DNA of 64,000 nucleotides, taken from assembly GCA_963700045.1 (NCBI GenBank), contig CAVOWK010000012.1:186001-250000 (forward strand). The letters are read 5' to 3'. A program made the position numbers and the translations under genes. Positions 31,237 to 38,369 of this stretch are shown here, one piece after another. The first letter of the stretch is position 1, and every line of letters starts with the position of its first letter. The notes beneath the pieces were generated by a model that was not told the DNA's origin, ran no database searches, and saw only the letters and a program-made list of their open reading frames with translations. This DNA is from RPQJ01 sp963700045 (lineage in GTDB: Bacteria > Pseudomonadota > Gammaproteobacteria > Steroidobacterales > Steroidobacteraceae).

Positions 31237-32244
31237 TCAGCGCCGGTAACTGGCAGGCTCGTTCAGCCCGACGAACGTGCCGCCGTTGCGCGCGCAGAGC
31301 TCCCGCATCAGTGTCGCGAAACGCACGCTGGTGAACTGCGGCGCGTCCGGGCGCACCGGAAACGCGAGCGCATGGATGCGCACCCTGCGCTGCCCGGTCT
31401 TGTCTTCACGATTGATCTGGTCGACCGCCCGCACGACCGAGTCCACCGAGGTGCCGGTGAACTCGTCGCCGAGCACGTACAGGCTGATGCGCTTGCCAGA
31501 ACTGTAATACGTGCGGATCGCCTCGACGATGCCCTCGACCGGGCTCGAGTTGCTGAAAGGAAACCAGTCGCGCAGCCGGTCCACCACGAGCTTGCGCTGC
31601 GCGGGCGTGTCGGGCAGCCAGCGGCCACGATAGGAGGGGAACATGTACGTGCCCTCGTCGCTCATGACCTGCCAGCCCTTCACCTGCGGGTAGGCGTCGA
31701 GCACTTCCTGCATCTTGCGCAACATCAGCGGCCAGGCGTAGTTGGCCATCGAACCCGAGGTGTCGATGATGAAGATGATGTACTCGCTGTCGACGGGCAG
31801 GCCGGCGACGGCATCCTGCGGCGCACGCCGGTACTGCGCGCCGAGCACTTTCTTCATTTCCTCGGTGAGTTCCTGCTGCGCCGAGACCAGCTGGCCCTGC
31901 AGCTTGTTCGCCACCTCGGCGTCCTGGTCGCTCGCCTTGAACTGGCCCTTCACGTCGCTCAGGTCCCCGCGCAGGCGCGCGAGCTTCTGCTTCACTTCCG
32001 ACAGCTGCCGCTCGCGTTCCGTGAGATCGCGATTGAGGATCTCGGTCTGGCCGCGAATGTCGTAGCGCTCTTCCTGCAGCTGCAGCAGGCGCCCCTCGAG
32101 ATCCAGCCGCGATTTCTCGAGTGCCTTCGGCTCGCCGAACTTGCTCAGCATGAACAGCAGGATGATGGCGCCGAAGGCGCAGCAGATCGTGTCGAGGAAC
32201 GACATGCTGAACACTTCGAAATCGCGCGCGCGACGCCGGTTCAT
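31237..32244 (-). CDS. Membrane-anchored vWA protein 2 with ExbD-like helix
   Basis: 335 residues. N-terminal basic segment then a transmembrane helix SFLDTICCAFGAIILLFM with an Asp at residue 18, as in ExbD/MotB-type stator helices. A coiled coil follows (about 45-120, rich in Glu/Lys/Leu), then a von Willebrand factor A domain with the metal site DTSGS (FIIDTSGSM) and DEFTGTS. The periplasmic vWA domain likely binds a partner or ligand through Mg2+. Its ATG overlaps the stop of the paralogous vWA gene by four bases (ATGA). The first about 30 residues are nearly identical between the two. Confidence 0.85.
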   Translation of the reverse strand: MNRRRARDFEVFSMSFLDTICCAFGAIILLFMLSKFGEPKALEKSRLDLEGRLLQLQEERYDIRGQTEILNRDLTERERQLSEVKQKLARLRGDLSDVKGQFKASDQDAEVANKLQGQLVSAQQELTEEMKKVLGAQYRRAPQDAVAGLPVDSEYIIFIIDTSGSMANYAWPLMLRKMQEVLDAYPQVKGWQVMSDEGTYMFPSYRGRWLPDTPAQRKLVVDRLRDWFPFSNSSPVEGIVEAIRTYYSSGKRISLYVLGDEFTGTSVDSVVRAVDQINREDKTGQRRVRIHALAFPVRPDAPQFTSVRFATLMRELCARNGGTFVGLNEPASYRR

Positions 32245-33341
32245 GGCCAGTCCCTGGCGGGCATCAGGAATGAGCCGTTGGTGCGACGGGCCAGCGTCCA
32301 GAACGCGCCGGGCGCAGCCGGGTCGCCTTCCATCGGCATCAGGATCACGTTCGCCGGCACGCGGTTGGGATACTTGCCGAGCGCGCGCTCGAACAACTTG
32401 AGGCGCCCATCGCCATCGATCGTCTTGCGGATGGCCGGCGGCGTGGCGCCCTGCGTCGGCAAGCCGTCGGTGATGATGAAGACGTTGTCGGGCGCGGGAC
32501 TCAACGTGTTCATCAGCGTGAATGCATTCTCGAGACTCGTGCCGTCCGCGGGCACGGTGCGGCGCAGGTTCACGACGACGTCGGTCAGCGCCTGCGCATC
32601 GCCGCCGTCGAGCCAGCGTCCGTTGCTGCCGGGCACCACCGGCCACGCTTTCACGTTGAACGCGAGCACCTGGAATTTCGACTTTGGCGGAATCTGCGTC
32701 ATCAGCCAGTCGACCGTGGCCACGGTGCGCCGCCACTTGACCGACATCAGCCGGCGCGTTTCCGACATGTTGCGCAGCCGGATCACGTTGACGACCGTTT
32801 CGTCCAGCATGCTCGCCGAGACGTCGACGAGTATGACGATCCGCTCGCCGCCGAGCTTGAGGCCGCTCAGGTACTGACGATCACCGGTGCCGGCGAACCC
32901 CTTCACCCGGTTGCCCGGCTTGCCGGGCTCCGGGGTGCCGGCGGCGAGCCGCCGCTTCTCTTCGTCGATCTGCTTCAGGTCGGCCTTCAGCTTCTCGATC
33001 GCCTCGCGGCGTGAGATCGTCGTCTTGTCCGCGTCGGCGAGCTGCTCCCTGGTCTTCGCGGTTTCCTGCAGCACGCGGTCGGAAAGGCCTTCGGCGCGCA
33101 CCGCCTCGCTCGTCGTCGTTTTCAGGCTGTTGCGCAGCACCACGAGGTCGGCAAAACCCTGCAGCACCTCCTCCTCGAGCTTGTTCACTTCGGCGCGCAG
33201 CTCGGACGTCTCGTTCTTGAACGCCTTGTTGCCTGCCGCGTTCAGGATCATGTACAGCAGCACGATCGCGCCGAAGGCGCAGCAGATCGTGTCCAGGAAG
33301 GACATGCTGAAGATGTCGAACTTTTTTCTACGCCGCGCCAT
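32241..33341 (-). CDS. Membrane-anchored vWA protein 1 with ExbD-like helix
   Basis: 366 residues, paralogue of the next gene: transmembrane helix SFLDTICCAFGAIVLLYM (Asp17), coiled coil (about 40-135, ending DEEKRRL), Pro/Gly linker, then a vWA domain with VDVSASM as metal site and FIITDGLPTQG. Likely inner-membrane anchored with the vWA domain outside. Overlaps the FHA/actin-fold gene upstream by 14 bases and vWA 2 downstream by 4. The coupling of all these genes suggests fixed stoichiometry of a complex. Confidence 0.85.
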   Translation of the reverse strand: MARRRKKFDIFSMSFLDTICCAFGAIVLLYMILNAAGNKAFKNETSELRAEVNKLEEEVLQGFADLVVLRNSLKTTTSEAVRAEGLSDRVLQETAKTREQLADADKTTISRREAIEKLKADLKQIDEEKRRLAAGTPEPGKPGNRVKGFAGTGDRQYLSGLKLGGERIVILVDVSASMLDETVVNVIRLRNMSETRRLMSVKWRRTVATVDWLMTQIPPKSKFQVLAFNVKAWPVVPGSNGRWLDGGDAQALTDVVVNLRRTVPADGTSLENAFTLMNTLSPAPDNVFIITDGLPTQGATPPAIRKTIDGDGRLKLFERALGKYPNRVPANVILMPMEGDPAAPGAFWTLARRTNGSFLMPARDWP

Positions 33342-34740
33342 GGTCCTGCAGCACGCGGATCAGTTCGAGCGCAACGCCCGGTGCGCCGAGTCGCAGCACG
33401 TCACCCACCTTCAGCGCGAGCCGGCCGCCGATGCGCTCATCGTTGACGAACGTGCCATAGGTGCTGTGATCGACGACACAGGCCTGGCCATCACGCAGCT
33501 CGAGCGTGCAGTGAGAACGCGACACGCCGGCAATACCGGCGGGCAGGGTCAGGACCCGCGGCGCTGCACCCACCGACCAACCCAGGGACAGGGGCACCGC
33601 GGTGATCGGCCAGGCGCGCCCGCGGAACAGCACGTGCGTCGGGACTGCGGCGGCAGGCACCGCGAATGACGCTGGTTCGACGATATCAGTCGAGCCCTGC
33701 GCATCCGCCAGCGGCAATCGGTGCACCAGCGCGATCGCGTCCGCGGGACGGACGATGGCCGCGGCTGCGCGTAGTGCCCCGATCGCCGGCGCGCCCTGCG
33801 CCAGTTCGACGACGACGCAGTCCCGCAACGCGGCGAGCCGGCCGACCAGGCCGGGAATCGATGCCACACGGGGCGAAAAGCAGAGATGCAGGGCGGCGCC
33901 AGGCGGGCGCGCTGCCTGCACCAGCCGCAGGATGTCGTCACTGAGCCGCTCCACGGCCGCTTCGAGCTGCGCGCGCGTGAGCGAAATGCGGTGCGTCGTC
34001 GAACCCAGCTCGATCTCGGCCGCGATCTCGTCGGTCGTGGCGAGTGCCTGCAGCCAGGACGGCAGCAAGTCGTGCAGGCGTTGCTCGGACGCCGCCTGGT
34101 GCAACGGGTCGAACCGCGTCTCGCGCACGAACGCGGTTGCGATGCTCTCGGCCATCACCTGCCGCAAGGCAAGCACGCCGGCGCCGGGCAGCAACTCGTA
34201 GCGCGTCCGGCGCAACGTGCCTTCGGCGCGTGACGCCTCGAGCAGCGTCGCCGATGCTTGATGCAGTTGCAGGTCCAGGTGCAGCAGGCAGGGTGCCGGC
34301 GCGACCGTGGCGACCGCGGCGAGCCCGGCATCCACGAGGCCACGCACCGAGACGCCGCATTCGCTGGCGACGCCGACGAGCAGGCCGAGCTGCTCCCGCG
34401 TGTAGCCGGGAGGCACCGCGAGCAACAACTCGTTCGCGCCGTGTCGTGCTTCCGCCGTGAGCAGGGCAGACAGGTGCGCGTGCGCAAGATCGGCCGCCGT
34501 TGCGATACCGCGGGCCGACCACGGCAACGCATCCAGGCTGAGCGCCTGCCAGAACCGGTTCTGCGCATGCAGCGGCGCGATGCGGTAGCGTCGCACGGCC
34601 TCGCTACCCACGTGGACACGGCCTTCGTGCAGCACGGCGAGTCCCGGACTTTCTGCGCCGACAAGCACGGGGACGCCGTCGTCGCCCGTTCGCACGAGCA
34701 GCAGTCCGGCGTCATTCAGTTCGACCGCAAGCAGGCTCAT
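33328..34740 (-). CDS. Degenerate actin/Hsp70-fold protein with C-terminal FHA domain
   Basis: 470 residues. The N-terminal about 330 follow the order of an Hsp70/actin-like ATPase (MSLLAVELNDAGLLLVRTG; LLAVPPGYTREQLGLLVGVA; LLHLDLQLHQASATLL; LHLCFSPRVASIPGLVGRL), but the phosphate loops lack the usual DxGxxT/DLGGGT residues, so nucleotide use is doubtful. The C-terminal about 90 form an FHA domain (GVSRSHCTLELRDGQACVVD, STYGTFVNDERI) that recognises phosphothreonine. A candidate reader of the cluster's kinase. Starts 11 bases after the MotA-like gene. Confidence 0.75.
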   Translation of the reverse strand: MSLLAVELNDAGLLLVRTGDDGVPVLVGAESPGLAVLHEGRVHVGSEAVRRYRIAPLHAQNRFWQALSLDALPWSARGIATAADLAHAHLSALLTAEARHGANELLLAVPPGYTREQLGLLVGVASECGVSVRGLVDAGLAAVATVAPAPCLLHLDLQLHQASATLLEASRAEGTLRRTRYELLPGAGVLALRQVMAESIATAFVRETRFDPLHQAASEQRLHDLLPSWLQALATTDEIAAEIELGSTTHRISLTRAQLEAAVERLSDDILRLVQAARPPGAALHLCFSPRVASIPGLVGRLAALRDCVVVELAQGAPAIGALRAAAAIVRPADAIALVHRLPLADAQGSTDIVEPASFAVPAAAVPTHVLFRGRAWPITAVPLSLGWSVGAAPRVLTLPAGIAGVSRSHCTLELRDGQACVVDHSTYGTFVNDERIGGRLALKVGDVLRLGAPGVALELIRVLQDHGAA

Positions 34741-34751
34741 GGCGCGGCCGC

Positions 34752-35549
34752 TTATCTCACCATCATCTGGCGCACGACGTTTTCGTCGAGGAACGCCTCG
34801 GTGTCGAGCACCGCACGCTCCTGGCGCAGCTGGATCTGGTGCAGCATGAACATCACGAGAATGCTCAGGCCCAACGCAACGAGCGTCGAATTGAAGGCGA
34901 TGCCGAGGCCGGCGACCACGCCCGACACGTCGCCTTCGACCGCCTTGTGCGCCTGCTGCAACGCTTCACCGATGCCGCGCACGGTGCCGATGAAGCCGAT
35001 GGCGGGGATCGCCCACGCGACGTAGCGCACCATCGCGAGTTCCGCGTCGAGCCGGCCGAACTCGAGTTCGCACGTGTCGTGGATTGCCGACGAAACGTCC
35101 TGGATGTTGCGCGTGGCGCCGAACCGGTGCAGGCCGCTCATCAGCGCGCGCGGCAGCAGCTCGCCGCGCATGTCGTCGGGCAGGGCCTCGACCTGCCGCG
35201 CGTAGTCGCGCGAATCCTCGGGCAGGATCTTCATGCCTTCCGGCAGCCGCAGCAGGTCCGCTCCGAGCAGGCTCTGGCCGCGCCGCAGCGAGAACCCCTT
35301 GTACCCCATGATTGCCACGGACCAGAGCGCGAGCATGAAGCAAACCTCCTGCTCGTAGTCCTTGATGATGATGTAGAAGTTGCGCGCCGGAGCGAAGTTC
35401 GGGTCCTTTGCCATCTGCGCCGCGTCGCTGGCGGCAACCGCCGCTGCCTGCGGGCGCACGACGGTGGCGTAGAAGCCCTGCACGATGATCACGATGACGA
35501 TCAGCGAAAAGACTTCGAACATGAACTCGCTGGTCTTGAACTTCTTCAT
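34752..35549 (-). CDS. MotA/TolQ/ExbB-like proton-channel protein
   Basis: 265 residues with one N-terminal membrane helix (about 11-31), a second near 72-84, a long cytoplasmic region and two C-terminal helices AIPAIGFIGTVRGIGEAL and GLGIAFNSTLVALGLSILVM. This is the MotA/TolQ/ExbB signature that forms ion-conducting stator units with ExbD/MotB-type partners. No exbD or motB gene is near, but both vWA proteins downstream carry an Asp-bearing helix that could fill that role. Same strand, 20 bases after the short anchored protein gene. Confidence 0.85.
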   Translation of the reverse strand: MKKFKTSEFMFEVFSLIVIVIIVQGFYATVVRPQAAAVAASDAAQMAKDPNFAPARNFYIIIKDYEQEVCFMLALWSVAIMGYKGFSLRRGQSLLGADLLRLPEGMKILPEDSRDYARQVEALPDDMRGELLPRALMSGLHRFGATRNIQDVSSAIHDTCELEFGRLDAELAMVRYVAWAIPAIGFIGTVRGIGEALQQAHKAVEGDVSGVVAGLGIAFNSTLVALGLSILVMFMLHQIQLRQERAVLDTEAFLDENVVRQMMVR

Positions 35550-35569
35550 GGTGCACTGGGGCCTGTAGG

Positions 35570-35881
35570 TCAGATGTCGACGGGAAAGGCGACGTCGAAG
35601 TCGGGACGGACTTTTTCGGTGGGCTCGAAATGCTGCGGCGAACCCTTCGCGGCAACGGGCTTGTCCGCCGGCACTTCGTCGCCCGCCTTGGCCGCTGCGG
35701 CCTCGTCGTCACCACCGGCTTGCGCGCCGGCAGCGGGTTCCGTTGCCGCCGGCTCCGCCGGCGGAGGTGTCGACGCCGGCAGGTTTTGCTGCGCGAACGC
35801 GAGGCCGGCCGCGAGGATCGTCAGGCCGATGAGCGGTGCCAGCGACACGGGAGTGGAGCGTCGTTCTCTTCTATTCGGCAT
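35570..35881 (-). CDS. Short anchored periplasmic protein
   Basis: 103 residues: basic N-terminus, hydrophobic helix LIGLTILAAGLAFAQQNL (signal or anchor), long Ala/Pro/Glu-rich linker and a short C-terminal tail FEPTEKVRPDFDVAFPVDI. It reads like a tethered adaptor. The ATG at 35881 overlaps the stop of the SUMF1 gene by 11 bases. No family recognised; coding is supported mainly by its position inside the packed operon. Confidence 0.6.
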   Translation of the reverse strand: MPNRRERRSTPVSLAPLIGLTILAAGLAFAQQNLPASTPPPAEPAATEPAAGAQAGGDDEAAAAKAGDEVPADKPVAAKGSPQHFEPTEKVRPDFDVAFPVDI

Positions 35882-38369
35882 AGCGTGCGATCCTGAAGCC
35901 GACGTCGTCACGCCGGCCGTTGCCTGAATCCCGGAAGGCAGCCCGCAGCTCCGTCACGGTAGCGTGACGCCAGCTCGAGCCGCGGATGACGTGCATATTG
36001 CCTGGCGCGGCGGACAGCGGATCGACGACCACCGTGCTGCTCGCAGGTTGCACCGCATAGAGGTCCGTCGTCCATTCCGCGACGTTGCCGCCCAGGTCGT
36101 AGAACCCGAGCGGGTTCGGTGCGAACGAGCCCGTCGGCGCCGTGGCCGGGTAACCATCGTCGAGGTCCGCGAGGACCGTCTGCAGCAGCGGCTGCGCCCG
36201 GCGGTCGCCGAAGTTGCCCGCGCCCGCCGGCACCGGCAGCGCGTCACCCCATGGATACTTCCGCAGCGAACCATCGCGATTCGCGCGTGCCGCCCACTCC
36301 CACTCGGCTTCGGTCGGCAGCCGGTAACCCGTCGTGGCGGGCTGAGTGGGCACCAGCTTGCCGCCCTGCGATTGGTAGGCCGGCGGCAGGCCGTCCTGCA
36401 GGCTCAGCCAGTTGCAGTACTCGGCCGCGTCCTGCCAGGTCACGTTGACGACGGGATGGCGTTCGAGCTCGAGCGAGTTCTGCCCGACGAATCCGGAGCG
36501 GTGCTGGGCGCGGAACTGCTTGAATTCACCGTTGGTGACTGCGCGCGTCGCGAGATAGAAGCGCCGCCTCAGCTCCACCGCGCGCTGCGATTCATTGGCG
36601 CGGCGACCGGACTCGCGACGCGGACTGCCCATCGTGAAGCTCGCGGGCCCGAGCAGTCGCAACTCGGCACCGGACTTCGTGCGGATCGTCGGCGTGAGGG
36701 CTTGCGACGGCGAGGCGGTCGCGCCGTCGCCACTCGCTGCGCCTGCGGTGGATGCACCGCCCGCCGCTGCGGCAACCGTGGCTGGCGGCGCATCGGTCGC
36801 GCCCCGCCCCGCTTCGAGCCGCACGTTCAGCACCTGCGGCAGGCCGGGGCGCGGCGTGACTGCCGTTCGATAGGGGCGGAATCCTGCCAGGCGCACTTCG
36901 ATGTCGGTGCGCGCGGCTGGCAGCTTGATGGCCTGCCCGGACTTGCCGACTGAACGGCCGTTGGCGAACACCTCGGCAGATGCCGGCTCCGCCATCACCG
37001 TGACCTCGCCGAAGATCGGCGTCAGCGACAACTGCACTTCGCGACGCTCGCCCGCGCCTACCGTCAGCTGCGCAGTCCCGGGCTCGTAGCCCTCGCGCGA
37101 AGCCACCAGCGCCAGCGCGACGTCGGGTCGCACGTCGAGCGTAACCGGCGCACGGCCACGGAATGCGCCACCGACACTGACGCTGGCGCCCACCGGATCG
37201 GTGCGCACGACCAGCGTGCCGTCGGGCAGGCCGAGCCGCACCGGGCCGAGCGTCTGCGCCTGGTTCGCGACCACCTGCACGTCAGTCACCCAGGGTTTGA
37301 ATCCGGCCTGGCGCAGTTCGATGCGATGCGTGCCGGCGTCGAGCTCGAGTTTCGCGGGCGTCGCGCCCCGCGCAGCACCGTCCACCAGCACCGTGGCGCC
37401 GGCCGGTTCGGTCAGTACCGTGACCGGAGCCCACGCGGCGACGAGCTTCGCCGTCAGCAACTGCCGCTGTTCCATGCCTTTGATGTCCACGGTCGCCTTG
37501 AACGGCAGGTGCCGCGGCGCAGTGACGAGGACCTCGTGACGGCCGGCCGGCAGCCGGATCTCGCCGGGCGCAGAGCCGGCGTCCTTGCCGGCGACGCTGA
37601 TGCGGGCAGCGACCGGCGTCTGCACCTGCAGGATGCCCGGGAGCTTCGCCAGCCGGTATCGGAACGACTGGTTCGGCGCGTCCGTAACCTTGATCGGGGC
37701 GCGCAGCGACGCGTAGCCCTGACGCTGGATCTCGACGGTGTACTCGCCGGGACGCGCGAAGTGGTTGCCGCCTGCCGGCAGGACGAGTCCGCCGTGCAGC
37801 CGGACCGCGCTGTCGGCAGGAACGACATCGATCTTTACGGCGTTACCGGTCGCGAAAAACCACGTCGCCCACCCGAGCACGGCAACGAGCAGGCCGCCGA
37901 CCAACCACGGCCCGATGCGTCGAGCGGACGCGGCTTGCGCTGCAGGCCGACGGAACGCAACGGCGTCGATGAGTTCATCGCCGTCGTCACCGCCGCCGCT
38001 GACGACGTCGACGAGCGGCGCTGCGGGAGGAACGGTCAGGTTGCCGCCGCTGCCATCCTCGACGTCGAGGACGCGTCGGCCATCGCGCGCACCGACGCGC
38101 AGTCTGCCACGCGCCACGTCGATGACGTCGCCTTCGTTCAACCACGTCGGACGCGACACGGGCGCGCCATTGCAGAGCGGGGGTTCGCTGCCTGCCGCGG
38201 GCTGCAGGAACAGCTGGCCGTCGTGCAGCGCAATCCAGGCGAGCGTGTCCGCACCCGCTCCCGGCAGCACGATCGTATGCCCGGGGCCGCCGACGCTGAC
38301 GGGAAAATCCGCAGCCGACAGCGTGCGCTCGCCCAGTGGATCGCGCAGGATCAGTTCGGTGGGACTCAA
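35871..38369 (-). CDS. FHA-TM-PEGA-SUMF1 fusion protein
   Basis: 832 residues. Order: FHA-like domain (about 1-110), transmembrane helix (about 152-172, WLVGGLLVAVLGWATWFFA), five PEGA-like repeats (about 175-560; e.g. EPAGATVLVDGAARGATPAK), Ala/Thr linker, and a formylglycine-generating-enzyme (SUMF1) type domain (FTMGSPRRESGRR, YRLPTEAEWEWAARA, LGGNVAEWTTD, GFRIARYAE). The catalytic Cys pair of true FGE is absent: the segment reads RGSSWRHATVTELRAAFRDS. So it likely binds ligands instead of oxidising sulfatase Cys. Starts four bases inside the kinase stop. Confidence 0.85.
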   Translation of the reverse strand: MSPTELILRDPLGERTLSAADFPVSVGGPGHTIVLPGAGADTLAWIALHDGQLFLQPAAGSEPPLCNGAPVSRPTWLNEGDVIDVARGRLRVGARDGRRVLDVEDGSGGNLTVPPAAPLVDVVSGGGDDGDELIDAVAFRRPAAQAASARRIGPWLVGGLLVAVLGWATWFFATGNAVKIDVVPADSAVRLHGGLVLPAGGNHFARPGEYTVEIQRQGYASLRAPIKVTDAPNQSFRYRLAKLPGILQVQTPVAARISVAGKDAGSAPGEIRLPAGRHEVLVTAPRHLPFKATVDIKGMEQRQLLTAKLVAAWAPVTVLTEPAGATVLVDGAARGATPAKLELDAGTHRIELRQAGFKPWVTDVQVVANQAQTLGPVRLGLPDGTLVVRTDPVGASVSVGGAFRGRAPVTLDVRPDVALALVASREGYEPGTAQLTVGAGERREVQLSLTPIFGEVTVMAEPASAEVFANGRSVGKSGQAIKLPAARTDIEVRLAGFRPYRTAVTPRPGLPQVLNVRLEAGRGATDAPPATVAAAAGGASTAGAASGDGATASPSQALTPTIRTKSGAELRLLGPASFTMGSPRRESGRRANESQRAVELRRRFYLATRAVTNGEFKQFRAQHRSGFVGQNSLELERHPVVNVTWQDAAEYCNWLSLQDGLPPAYQSQGGKLVPTQPATTGYRLPTEAEWEWAARANRDGSLRKYPWGDALPVPAGAGNFGDRRAQPLLQTVLADLDDGYPATAPTGSFAPNPLGFYDLGGNVAEWTTDLYAVQPASSTVVVDPLSAAPGNMHVIRGSSWRHATVTELRAAFRDSGNGRRDDVGFRIARYAE

